Source of the DNA: Promethearchaeota archaeon
GTDB lineage: Archaea > Asgardarchaeota > Lokiarchaeia > Sigynarchaeales > SOKP01
Direction of reading: 5' to 3'
Assembly: GCA_016839655.1 (NCBI GenBank)
Contig: JAEOTW010000290.1
Span: 1-5,582 of the forward strand
Length of the DNA: 5,582 bases
Part shown: positions 1-5,242 of the stretch, piece by piece
How positions within the stretch are numbered: the first letter of the stretch is position 1
How the letters are laid out: each line of letters starts with the position of its first letter
The notes under the pieces: generated by a model
What the model saw: the letters and a program-made list of their open reading frames with translations, nothing else
What the model was told of the DNA's origin: nothing
Database searches by the model: none
Made by a program: the position numbers and the translations under genes

Positions 1-2
1 CA

Positions 3-311
3 CTAATTATTTTTACAATTTTTATATCAATTCTTTCTGGATCGTTAACAGTACTGCTTTTAATATTACATATAATATTTTATTTGAAAAAATATGATAG
101 AATTAGTAATTATGTTGAAGTTAATACAGATGGATCAATTTTTATTAAAGATCCAGAATATAGGAAAGAATTTGAACAATTATCATTAGTTAATGAAGAC
201 GAAAAGGAAAATGAACTATATAATTGCCCCAATTGCAATACACTAGTTCTAATAGATATGGAATTTTGTCATGTCTGTGGGGAAGATTTAAGGAAAATTC
301 CTAAGATATAA
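3..311 (+). CDS. Membrane protein with C-terminal zinc ribbon (3' part only)
   Basis: The reading frame is open from the window edge to the TAA at 309-311, so the gene begins upstream of the window. The only possible start near here is the TTG at 84. It is probably internal, because the codons before it (3-83) encode an unbroken hydrophobic segment (rich in I, L, F, V; ending ..LHIIFYL) that reads as a transmembrane helix. The helix is followed at once by KKYDR, a positive-inside signature that would put the tail in the cytoplasm. The tail has about 45 mostly polar residues, then a CPNC-x10-CHVC zinc ribbon (first Cys codon at 225-227) and a short basic end. The Cys spacing is that of small archaeal and bacterial zinc ribbons, which usually act in protein or nucleic-acid contacts. 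The function is unknown, and the missing N-terminal part could hold more helices or an enzyme domain. The coding call is secure; the membrane topology is inferred. Confidence 0.75.
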   Translation, partial: LIIFTIFISILSGSLTVLLLILHIIFYLKKYDRISNYVEVNTDGSIFIKDPEYRKEFEQLSLVNEDEKENELYNCPNCNTLVLIDMEFCHVCGEDLRKIPKI

Positions 312-407
312 TCTTCCACATTAATTTTTTATATCTTATTAATAAAACTTAATAGGATATAAAATAAATAGTCATAATCTCAAGTAGATATTTAAAAGTA
401 GAAGATT
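310..407. repeat. Nested inverted repeat between two convergent genes
   Basis: The inner arms are ATATCTTATTAA (331-342) and TTAATAGGATAT (349-360). They pair over 12 bp with one G-U wobble around a 6-base loop. The outer arms are AATCTTCCAC (310-319) and GTAGAAGATT (398-407). They pair over 10 positions, with one C-A mismatch in plus-strand RNA that becomes a G-U pair in minus-strand RNA. The structure starts at the stop codon of the zinc-ribbon gene and ends 24 bp before the thioesterase stop. It may shape both converging transcript ends. Neither arm is followed by a long T-run, so it is not a classic intrinsic hairpin terminator. Confidence 0.45.
325..330 (+). terminator. Oligo-T terminator candidate for the zinc-ribbon gene
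   Basis: Six T residues begin 14 bases after the stop codon, just before the 12-bp hairpin. Archaeal RNA polymerase stops at plain T-runs without needing an upstream hairpin. The run is short, so this is a candidate only. Confidence 0.35.
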
Positions 408-431
408 TACCAATCCAATTTGTTTCGTTTA

Positions 432-854
432 TCATTGAGCTTTCAGAATTCTGTGTTTTAAATCATCTGAAATAATTGCTCTTTTCTTTTTTTCATAATC
501 ATACCAAATAATATGAGCTTCACCTTCAGCAGCTATTCGTTCTAAGTTTTTACTAGATAACACATGCTTTATAATTATTTTAGATCCTTCTATTCTAGTA
601 ATTTTTGCTCCAACATAAACAGTGTCTGGATAGAACAGTGGTGCTTTATAAAAACAACTTTGAAAAGATAAAATTGGTCCTATACGTGCAGTTGTAGGTT
701 CTTCATAAATATCTAAAAATTGAAATAATGCTATTCGTGAACTTTCAAAATAACGATAAAATATTGTATTATTTACATGCCCTCTAGCATCCATATCCCC
801 CCATCGAACGGGTATCTCTTCTACTACAGTATAATCTTTTAAAAACTCACTCAT
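432..854 (-). CDS. Hotdog-fold acyl-CoA thioesterase (4HBT/YbgC/FadM type)
   Basis: This encodes a 140-residue protein, full length for single-domain 4-hydroxybenzoyl-CoA-thioesterase-like enzymes, which hydrolyse acyl-CoA thioesters in the cytoplasm, usually as tetramers. The hallmark is near the N-terminus: RWGDMDARGHVNN (residues 17-29) followed by YRYFESSR. It matches the family pattern [RW]xDxDxxGHVNNxxYxxYFExxR. Asp22 aligns with the catalytic Asp of Pseudomonas 4-hydroxybenzoyl-CoA thioesterase (D17). The HVNN variant resembles FadM-like long-chain members more than the G-I-V-W aromatic-substrate enzyme, but the substrate cannot be read from sequence. The rest alternates beta-strands in the usual way (e.g. 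VYVGAKITRIEGSKIIIKHV). The ATG start at 852-854 is supported by TAGGAG at 863-868, 8 bases upstream, and a TATA box further up. It is transcribed alone, convergent with the zinc-ribbon gene and divergent from the peroxiredoxin operon. Confidence 0.9.
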   Translation of the reverse strand: MSEFLKDYTVVEEIPVRWGDMDARGHVNNTIFYRYFESSRIALFQFLDIYEEPTTARIGPILSFQSCFYKAPLFYPDTVYVGAKITRIEGSKIIIKHVLSSKNLERIAAEGEAHIIWYDYEKKKRAIISDDLKHRILKAQ

Positions 855-862
855 CTTGTCTA

Positions 863-868
863 CTCCTA
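863..868 (-). promoter_or_regulatory. Shine-Dalgarno site of the thioesterase gene
   Basis: On the minus strand this reads TAGGAG. The GGAG core sits 8 bases before the ATG at 854, a normal spacing, and it fixes the start codon. Confidence 0.6.
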
Positions 869-892
869 TTCTTTAATAAATGTATCAATTGA

Positions 893-900
893 TTTTATAA
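893..900 (-). promoter_or_regulatory. Archaeal-type TATA box candidate for the thioesterase gene
   Basis: On the minus strand this reads TTATAAAA. With the usual archaeal distance of about 24 bases from box to start site, transcription would begin near 868-870. That gives a leader of about 15 bases that just includes the Shine-Dalgarno site. The same octamer lies at nearly the same distance before the small acidic-protein gene (4481-4488). No experimental support is visible, and AT-rich DNA yields such boxes by chance. Confidence 0.4.
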
Positions 901-997
901 TTTATTAGTTAAAAGTCCTTATAATGTTAATTTATTAAACTCTTTTAGTTTCTATTTAATACTTCATAACACGAATATTGATAACTCCAAGAATCAA

Positions 998-1007
998 TTT
1001 TAAATTA
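998..1007 (+). promoter_or_regulatory. Possible TATA box for the peroxiredoxin operon
   Basis: TTTTAAATTA is the best TATA-like stretch before the operon and would place the start of transcription near 1030-1034, with a leader of roughly 30 bases. No Shine-Dalgarno sequence precedes the ATG at 1060. A 2-codon reading frame (ATG AAA TAA, 1049-1057) ends two bases before it. Weak assignment in a very AT-rich region. Confidence 0.25.
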
Positions 1008-1059
1008 ATACTATTTTATTGAATCCAGAATTTAGAAACTCAAACAAAATGAAATAATT

Positions 1060-1545
1060 ATGACAGAACAAATAATAGAGTTAAAAGTTGGAGCAGAGGC
1101 ACCTAATTTTTGTCTTCCAGATAAAGATAATAATAAAGTCTGTTTGGATGATTTTAAAGGAAAATTTGTTGTACTATACTTTTATCCGAAAGATAACACG
1201 CCTGGCTGTACTACTGAAGCGATAGGATTTACGGGAATTTTACCCAAACTGGAAAAATTAGATACTGTTGTAATTGGAGTTAGTCCTGATAGTCCTGAAT
1301 CTCATGCTAAGTTTATTGAAAAGAAAAATTTGAAGGTTACATTACTTAGTGATATTGATAAAAAAGTCATTAAAAAATATGGTAAATGGGCTAAGAAGAA
1401 ATTTCGAGGAAAAGAATATATGGGTGTTGTTCGAAGTACCTTCTTAATAGATCCTGATGGAAAGATAGCACATATATGGTCAAAGGTTTCCGTAAATGGG
1501 CATCCTGAAGATGTTCAAAAGGTTTTAACTAAATTAAGAAAATAA
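1060..1545 (+). CDS. bcp: Peroxiredoxin, BCP/PrxQ type, lacking the +5 resolving Cys
   Basis: This is a 161-residue cytosolic thiol peroxidase, the usual BCP length. It should reduce H2O2 and organic hydroperoxides through a peroxidatic cysteine that is recycled by a thiol donor. Visible landmarks are the N-terminal VGAEAPNFCLPD, the strand FVVLYFYPKDNTPGC, the active site TPGCTTEA with peroxidatic Cys50 and Thr47, GVSPDSPESHAKF (73-85), LLSDID (95-100) and the conserved Arg125 in VVRSTFLID. In E. coli BCP a second Cys lies five residues after the first; here that position is Ile55. The enzyme is therefore either 1-Cys or uses Cys18 or Cys28 as resolving residue, or an external thiol. The start ATG has no SD site, but the N-terminus matches family length. 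It is first of three genes on the same strand; the next starts 39 bases later, which suggests an operon with two other redox proteins. Confidence 0.95.
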   Translation: MTEQIIELKVGAEAPNFCLPDKDNNKVCLDDFKGKFVVLYFYPKDNTPGCTTEAIGFTGILPKLEKLDTVVIGVSPDSPESHAKFIEKKNLKVTLLSDIDKKVIKKYGKWAKKKFRGKEYMGVVRSTFLIDPDGKIAHIWSKVSVNGHPEDVQKVLTKLRK

Positions 1546-1560
1546 TTTTAATTTTCACCT

Positions 1561-1576
1561 TAAATTTTGGAAATAG
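1561..1576 (+). promoter_or_regulatory. Intercistronic leader with SD site for the nitroreductase gene
   Basis: The sequence TAAATTTTGGAAATAG matches TAAATTTTGGAGATAG at 2143-2158, before the third operon gene, in 15 of 16 positions. The GGA(A/G)AT core at 1569-1574 lies 10 bases before ATG 1585. This supports that start, not the TTG at 1567, which would lie inside the ribosome-binding site itself. Confidence 0.5.
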
Positions 1577-1584
1577 AACAAAAT

Positions 1585-2145
1585 ATGAATGTGAAAGAAG
1601 CAATTGAAGAGAGAAGAGCCTTTAGATCTCTTGACCCTGTAGAAATTTCTGGTGATTTGATAAATGATTTAGTAAAAGTTGCCCAAATAGCTCCATCTTG
1701 TATGAATAAACAACCATGGAACTTTATTTTTATAACTGGTCGGGAACAATTAATAAAAATATTTAGTATGCTTTCATCTGGAAATAAATGGGTCGAGAAA
1801 GCTTCAATGATTATAGCAGTATTCAGCAAACCTGAATATGATTGCATTATTGGAGAACGCCAGTATTACTTATTTGACACAGGATTGGCTACCGCTTTTT
1901 TGATTTTACGAGCTACTGAGTTAGGTCTAGTTGCTCATCCTATAGCGGGATTCAAAGAAGATGAAGCTAAAAAAATCCTAGAGATCCCTGAGGAATTTAG
2001 GCTTATTACACTAATCATTATTGGAAAACATTCCGAAACCATTAATCCGGTTCTTTCTGAAGCAATGAAATTAGGAGAAAAGCAAAGACCTCCAAGGAAA
2101 AAATTGGAAGAATTTACATTTATGAATAGTTATAATAATAGATAA
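1585..2145 (+). CDS. Nitroreductase-family FMN-dependent oxidoreductase
   Basis: A 186-residue flavoprotein of the nitroreductase superfamily, compact homodimers that bind FMN at the dimer interface and transfer hydride from NAD(P)H to nitro compounds, quinones, flavins or other acceptors. Seen here are the FMN phosphate-binding start KEAIEERRAFR (residues 4-14), the FMN motif APSCMNKQPWNF (36-47), the helix and turn DTGLATAF...ELGLVAHPIAGF (98-123), the strand LIIIGKHSE (143-151) and the C-terminal RPPRKKLEEF. The physiological substrate cannot be told from this. A TTG at 1567 would add six residues, but family members normally begin as M-x-V-x-E-A-I-x-x-R-R, and the shared leader favours ATG 1585. 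The gene lies 39 bases after the peroxiredoxin and 23 bases before the DUF255 protein, all on one strand, so co-transcription is likely. Confidence 0.9.
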   Translation: MNVKEAIEERRAFRSLDPVEISGDLINDLVKVAQIAPSCMNKQPWNFIFITGREQLIKIFSMLSSGNKWVEKASMIIAVFSKPEYDCIIGERQYYLFDTGLATAFLILRATELGLVAHPIAGFKEDEAKKILEIPEEFRLITLIIIGKHSETINPVLSEAMKLGEKQRPPRKKLEEFTFMNSYNNR

Positions 2146-2158
2146 ATTTTGGAGATAG
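2143..2158 (+). promoter_or_regulatory. Intercistronic leader with SD site for the DUF255 gene
   Basis: The sequence TAAATTTTGGAGATAG begins with the TAA stop codon of the nitroreductase. Its GGAGAT core (2151-2156) lies 12 bases before ATG 2169. It is the near-twin of the leader at 1561-1576. Confidence 0.55.
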
Positions 2159-2168
2159 CCATTAAAAA

Positions 2169-4238
2169 ATGACTTCAAATTTAATAGAAGGAAAAAGAAA
2201 TCATCTTTCAAGTGAAAAGAGTCCTTATTTACTTCAACATGCCAAGAATCCAGTAGATTGGTATCCTTGGGGAGAAGAAGCTTTTAATAAAGCAAAACAA
2301 GAAGATAAACCAATCTTTTTATCGATAGGATATTCTACTTGCCACTGGTGTCATGTTTTTCTTCACGAATCATTTGAGGATGAAGAAGTAGCTGAATTGA
2401 TGAATAAGATATTTGTATCAATAAAAGTGGATAGAGAAGAACGTCCCGATATAGATAAAATCTATATGACTGTATGTCAAATGATGACCGGCTCAGGAGG
2501 TTGGCCACTTACCATTATCATGACCCCTGATAAAAAACCTTTTTTTGCAGGAACTTATTTCCCTAAAGAGACTCGGTTTGGACGAATAGGGTTAATAGAT
2601 TTAATTAAGCGTATTAAAGATCTATGGGCTAATCAAAGAAATGAGATATTAAATTCTGCGGATCAAATTACATTTAGTCTTCAAAATATTGATCAAGAAT
2701 CACCTGGAGAGGTATTTTCAGAGAGCACTCTAAAAAAGACATATAAGCAATTATCAATACAATTTGACAGTGTAAATGGTGGATTTGGAGATCGTCCTAA
2801 ATTCCCTACACCGCACAATCTTATATTTTTATTAAGGTATTGGAAACGAACTGGTAATGAAAAAGCATTAGAAATGGTAGAGAATACACTTCAGGCAATG
2901 AGAAAAGGTGGAATTTATGACCACGTTGGGTTTGGATTTCATAGGTATTCAACTGATTCAAACTGGCTTGTTCCTCATTTTGAGAAAATGTTGTATGACC
3001 AAGCATTAATTGCAATAGTTTATATTGAAGCTTATCAAGCTACTAAAAAGGATTTTTACAGAAAAACAGCTCAAGAAATATTATCTTATGTTCTAAGAGA
3101 TATGACTTCTCCAGAAGGGGGGTTTTATTCAGCTGAAGATGCAGATAGTGAAGGTGAGGAAGGAAAATTTTATGTGTGGTCAAAAGAAGAAATAAAACAA
3201 ATTCTTCAGAAGGATGAATTAGATTTAGCAATTAAAATTTTTAATATCGAGGAAGCTGGGAAAAAGACAGGTAAGAATATTTTGCATTTAAAAAAATTAC
3301 CAGATATAGAATTACTTGAAGAAATTGAAAAAATACGGTTAATTTTGTTTAAAAAAAGAGAAAAGAGGATTCATCCTCATAAAGATGATAAAATATTAAC
3401 TGATTGGAATGGATTAATAATAGCTGCTCTTGCCAAGGCTGCTGTAATTTTTCAAGAAAAAAAATATTTAGATATTGCTAAGAACGCAGTTAATTTTATA
3501 CTTTCAAAGCTTCGAGACTCTAATAAAAAAATACTTCATCGATATAAAGATAGTAGTGCTGAAATTCAGGGTTATTTAACAGATTATGCTTTCTTCATTT
3601 GGGGGCTTATAGAATTATATGAAGCTACTTTTGATATTTTTTACTTAGAAACAGCTCTCAAATTACATCAGATCCAAATAGAAGATTTTTGGGATGAAGA
3701 TATTGGTGGGTTTTATTTTACAGCCAAAGAGGGAGAAAAATTATTAACTAGACAAAAAGAAATTTATGATGGAGCTATTCCTTCGGGGAATTCAATTGCG
3801 ATGTTAAACTTGCTTAGATTAAGTAATATTACTGGAAATTATGAATTAGAGGAAAAAGCAGATATTTTAAGTAGAGTATTTTCTAGCAAAATAGAAGCGA
3901 GTCCTCTTGCATATACTCAATTTTTGGTTGCAATAGATTTCGCTATTGGTCCAACTTATTCATTAGTTATAGCAGGTGATTCAGATGCTCAAGATACTAA
4001 TGAATTAATAAGAACTATTCAAAAGGAATATATTCCGAATAAAGTAATTATCCATAGAAACACTGAAGGTGAATCTTCAGGAATGGATGGCTTGTCGAAT
4101 TTTATCCAATTTTTCATTAAGTTAGATGATAAAGCAACGGGATATGTTTGTATTAATAAAACTTGTAAACCTGCAACATCAGATCCTAAAAAAATAATTG
4201 GACTACTAAATGCAGAATGGAAAATTAAGAAGAATTAG
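2169..4238 (+). CDS. Thioredoxin-domain (DUF255, COG1331) protein, YyaL/SPATA20 family
   Basis: This 689-residue protein is full length for a family found in bacteria, archaea and animals (B. subtilis YyaL, mammalian SPATA20/SSP411). The N-terminal thioredoxin-like domain (about 10-170) has the family signature [21 protein letters not shown], the redox motif C58-H-W-C61, [10 protein letters not shown] (87-96), the GGWPLT loop with the expected cis-Pro113, and PFFAGTYFP (124-132). An (alpha/alpha) barrel follows, of the kind seen in N-acylglucosamine/cellobiose epimerases. It shows [12 protein letters not shown] (from 204), [13 protein letters not shown] (from 251), [13 protein letters not shown] and SAEDADSEG (321-329). 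The C-terminus has a conserved Cys661-x4-Cys666 pair. No signal peptide is visible, so it is probably cytosolic. The biochemical role of the family is unsettled: a thiol-disulfide function is suggested by CxxC, and carbohydrate binding or isomerisation by the barrel. Here it closes an operon with a peroxiredoxin and a flavoprotein, which favours a redox role. A T-rich stop signal follows. Confidence 0.96.
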   Translation: MTSNLIEGKRNHLSSEKSPYLLQHAKNPVDWYPWGEEAFNKAKQEDKPIFLSIGYSTCHWCHVFLHESFEDEEVAELMNKIFVSIKVDREERPDIDKIYMTVCQMMTGSGGWPLTIIMTPDKKPFFAGTYFPKETRFGRIGLIDLIKRIKDLWANQRNEILNSADQITFSLQNIDQESPGEVFSESTLKKTYKQLSIQFDSVNGGFGDRPKFPTPHNLIFLLRYWKRTGNEKALEMVENTLQAMRKGGIYDHVGFGFHRYSTDSNWLVPHFEKMLYDQALIAIVYIEAYQATKKDFYRKTAQEILSYVLRDMTSPEGGFYSAEDADSEGEEGKFYVWSKEEIKQILQKDELDLAIKIFNIEEAGKKTGKNILHLKKLPDIELLEEIEKIRLILFKKREKRIHPHKDDKILTDWNGLIIAALAKAAVIFQEKKYLDIAKNAVNFILSKLRDSNKKILHRYKDSSAEIQGYLTDYAFFIWGLIELYEATFDIFYLETALKLHQIQIEDFWDEDIGGFYFTAKEGEKLLTRQKEIYDGAIPSGNSIAMLNLLRLSNITGNYELEEKADILSRVFSSKIEASPLAYTQFLVAIDFAIGPTYSLVIAGDSDAQDTNELIRTIQKEYIPNKVIIHRNTEGESSGMDGLSNFIQFFIKLDDKATGYVCINKTCKPATSDPKKIIGLLNAEWKIKKN

Positions 4239-4243
4239 TAAAA

Positions 4244-4255
4244 TTTTCTCTTTTT
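4244..4255 (+). terminator. T-rich terminator of the redox operon
   Basis: TTTTCTCTTTTT begins six bases after the stop codon of the DUF255 gene, on the coding strand, without an obvious hairpin. This is the usual form of an archaeal oligo-T terminator. Confidence 0.55.
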
Positions 4256-4302
4256 AAAAAAATTAATTTATTTAAGAAATATATGAAGATTATTAATTCG
4301 TT

Positions 4303-4310
4303 AAAAAAAA
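4303..4310 (-). terminator. Oligo-T terminator of the small acidic-protein gene
   Basis: Eight A residues on the plus strand give T8 in the minus-strand transcript, 15 bases after the TGA of the 39-codon gene. Together with 4244-4255 it gives each of the two converging transcripts its own stop signal. Confidence 0.55.
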
Positions 4311-4325
4311 TCTCTAGTTATCTCA

Positions 4326-4445
4326 TCAGTTATCGTCAAAATCTTCTTCAAAATCGCCATCGTTATCCCAATCTTCGTCCTCGTCCTCGTCATCATCATC
4401 ATCATCATCATCCCAATCGTCTTCATCATCTTTCTTTTTTGCCAT
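4326..4445 (-). CDS. Small, extremely acidic 39-residue protein
   Basis: The frame runs from ATG 4443-4445 to TGA 4326-4328. The protein starts MAKKKDDEDDW, continues with eight consecutive Asp (residues 12-19), alternating EDEDED, Trp26, DNDGDF and ends FEEDFDDN. I count 21 Asp and 6 Glu among 39 residues, against 3 Lys, all at positions 3-5. It has two Trp (11, 26) and two Phe (32, 36), and no Cys or His. It should be soluble and disordered. Expression signals are strong: GGGAGG at 4454-4459 with the GGAGG core 8 bases before the ATG, a TATA-like TTATAAAA at 4481-4488 and T8 after the stop. I do not recognise a family. Acidic tails of this kind bind basic proteins, mimic DNA or bind divalent metals, but none of these roles is shown here. 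The Asp run is a GAT/GAC codon repeat and its length may vary between strains. A 72-codon plus-strand frame (4283-4501) over this gene, giving a poly-His/Pro-Arg peptide, is its shadow. Confidence 0.8.
   Translation of the reverse strand: MAKKKDDEDDWDDDDDDDDEDEDEDWDNDGDFEEDFDDN
4392..4412. repeat. ATC/GAT trinucleotide repeat
   Basis: Seven uninterrupted ATC units on the plus strand (GAT on the minus strand) encode most of the poly-Asp run of the acidic protein. Short triplet tracts like this can gain or lose units by slippage without breaking the frame. Confidence 0.8.
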
Positions 4446-4453
4446 TTGAATAT

Positions 4454-4459
4454 CCTCCC
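4454..4459 (-). promoter_or_regulatory. Strong Shine-Dalgarno site of the acidic-protein gene
   Basis: On the minus strand this reads GGGAGG and continues as GGGAGGAT, close to the ideal GGAGGTGAT. The GGAGG core is 8 bases before the ATG at 4445. It is the best ribosome-binding site in the window and the main reason to accept so short a gene. Confidence 0.7.
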
Positions 4460-4480
4460 ATTATATTATTTTTTTTTCTA

Positions 4481-4488
4481 TTTTATAA
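4481..4488 (-). promoter_or_regulatory. TATA box candidate for the acidic-protein gene
   Basis: TTATAAAA on the minus strand, 36 bases upstream of the start codon. It would place transcription start near 4457-4460, right at the 5' side of the Shine-Dalgarno site. It is identical in sequence and nearly in spacing to the box before the thioesterase gene. Confidence 0.4.
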
Positions 4489-4555
4489 TTACTTTAAGTA
4501 GAAATAATTTTAATAGTATATCAATTAAATGAAATATAATGTGGTTTATTTAAAT

Positions 4556-4594
4556 GTTTCTATTAGAAACGATTATTATCAAATTCTAATAGAA
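4556..4594. repeat. Paired palindromes forming an 11-bp inverted repeat
   Basis: GTTTCTATTAGAAAC (4556-4570) is a perfect 7+1+7 palindrome, and TTCTAATAGAA (4584-4594) is a 5+1+5 palindrome. Their 11-bp cores are exact reverse complements of each other, separated by 15 bases, with centres 26 bp apart. This can be either two operator sites or a hairpin. Confidence 0.55.
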
Positions 4595-4600
4595 GGTAAT

Positions 4601-4616
4601 TATTGATTAATCAATA
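4601..4616. repeat. Perfect 16-bp palindrome
   Basis: TATTGATTAATCAATA is fully self-complementary with no spacer. It lies seven bases beyond the paired palindromes at 4556-4594. It could be a dimeric regulator site; no regulator can be named. Confidence 0.5.
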
Positions 4617-4731
4617 GAAAATCTCCATGATATTTACTTTAAAGAATAGTGTAAGATCAATAGGAAAAATCTTAACACAAATTCCCAGAATGTTAAATTA
4701 TTATTCAATTTTTTAAATAGATTGGGAAAAT

Positions 4732-4836
4732 AATAAGTTAAAATTTTGGTAGTTATAGTTATAACTGCTTTATATTTTAAATTCGTCAATTTTTTTGTTA
4801 ACTAACGATTTTAAAGAAAAAAATAAGTTAAAATTT
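4732..4836. repeat. 15-bp direct repeat flanking an imperfect inverted repeat
   Basis: AATAAGTTAAAATTT occurs at 4732-4746 and again at 4822-4836, exactly 90 bp apart. Between them lie inverted arms at 4776-4786 and 4805-4815 (11 bp, one mismatch) around an 18-base loop. In DNA this rich in A and T the direct repeat is suggestive, not conclusive. Confidence 0.4.
4817..4823 (-). terminator. Oligo-T terminator of the DUF4242-like gene
   Basis: Seven A residues on the plus strand give T7 in the minus-strand transcript, 39 bases after its TAA. The imperfect inverted repeat at 4776-4815 lies just beyond the run. Confidence 0.45.
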
Positions 4837-4862
4837 AAAGGATTTAAATTTACTTCTTGATT

Positions 4863-5153
4863 TTATTTTTCTCGATACTCTTCGCCATCAACAATTTGCA
4901 TTTCAGCAATTGAATCGATTCCAATTCCTTTGACATTTTCATCCCATATTTTGCGGATTGATTCAGCATCTTTTGCATTCCATTCACAATATAACTTTTC
5001 ATGATCTAATACTGCCCAAGTTCTTATCCAATAGGCATCATAATTACATGCTTTTCTTAAATTAATAATCATTTTGTTTTCATCTGGTGGTATTTCTACC
5101 AATTTCTCTAAAGCCTTTTGGGGTACAGAGTGTACTACAATAAATTTTACCAT
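4863..5153 (-). CDS. DUF4242-like small alpha/beta protein
   Basis: A 96-residue soluble protein. The start VKFIVVHSVP and the central WIRTWAVLDHEKLYCEWNAKDAESIRKI (from Trp42) follow the layout of the DUF4242 family, which includes the nickel-binding Streptomyces protein SCO4226. That layout is a beta-strand with a conserved His (His8 here), a helix, a strand pair with a K-x-Y-C motif (Cys56), then an A/D-x-E-x-I-R helix and a C-terminal beta-strand region. These proteins have a ferredoxin-like (dimeric alpha/beta barrel) fold. Metal binding is known only for a few members and the biological role is unclear. The assignment rests on motif resemblance, so other members of the dimeric alpha/beta barrel superfamily remain possible. 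No SD site precedes the ATG; a TATA-like box 28 bases upstream suggests a nearly leaderless transcript. It lies 211 bases downstream of the HdrA-like gene on the same strand but seems to have its own promoter. Confidence 0.75.
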   Translation of the reverse strand: MVKFIVVHSVPQKALEKLVEIPPDENKMIINLRKACNYDAYWIRTWAVLDHEKLYCEWNAKDAESIRKIWDENVKGIGIDSIAEMQIVDGEEYREK

Positions 5154-5180
5154 ATTATCAACTTAATTTTTATTTTTTCT

Positions 5181-5188
5181 AATATATT
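5181..5188 (-). promoter_or_regulatory. TATA box candidate, leaderless-type promoter
   Basis: AATATATT ends 28 bases upstream of the ATG at 5153. With archaeal spacing, transcription would start about four bases before the ATG. This agrees with the lack of any Shine-Dalgarno sequence there. Confidence 0.35.
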
Positions 5189-5242
5189 GAATGTTTTAAC
5201 TTCATTATGGATCTCATTTTTAAATTAAAGACAATTAACAAA

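Larger units (their letters stand above)
4446..4862. other. 417-bp gene-free region between two minus-strand genes
   Basis: I see no convincing gene on either strand. The first 45 bases are the promoter and leader of the acidic-protein gene. The middle (4556-4616) is a cluster of perfect palindromes. The end (4732-4836) has a 15-bp direct repeat, an imperfect 11-bp inverted repeat (4776-4786 with 4805-4815) and the oligo-T stop of the gene at 4863-5153. A 29-codon plus-strand frame at 4627-4716 has no ribosome-binding site. No GC-rich island that would suggest a tRNA or structured RNA is visible. Confidence 0.6.

Noticed and set aside
884..893. Palindrome ATCAATTGAT between the divergent genes, with flanking TAATAAAT/ATTTATTA arms (874-881, 900-907)
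   Set aside because: The arms are short and almost pure A/T, so chance is likely. They also overlap the probable thioesterase TATA box without a clear independent signal.
1567..1584. TTG start for the nitroreductase, adding six residues
   Set aside because: The TTG overlaps the ribosome-binding motif shared with the next gene, and the family normally begins at the M-N-V-K-E-A-I position (ATG 1585).
1560..1847. 95-codon minus-strand frame opposite the nitroreductase gene
   Set aside because: It is antisense to a clear nitroreductase, with no recognisable domain and no support for its start.
2821..3231. Two minus-strand frames of 64 and 62 codons inside the DUF255 gene
   Set aside because: Both lie antisense to conserved barrel motifs of the DUF255 protein and look like composition artefacts.
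4283..4501. 72-codon plus-strand frame with poly-His and Pro/Arg-rich peptide
   Set aside because: It is the antisense shadow of the acidic 39-residue gene: the His run is the GAT repeat read in the other direction. The true strand has the ribosome-binding site and terminator.
4627..4716. 29-codon plus-strand frame beginning MIFTLKNSVRSIGK
   Set aside because: It has no Shine-Dalgarno site and no well-placed TATA box, and one frame of this length is expected by chance in 400 bases of gene-free DNA.
4757..4766. 10-bp palindrome AGTTATAACT
   Set aside because: Too short and AT-rich to stand out from background, and not tied to any promoter.
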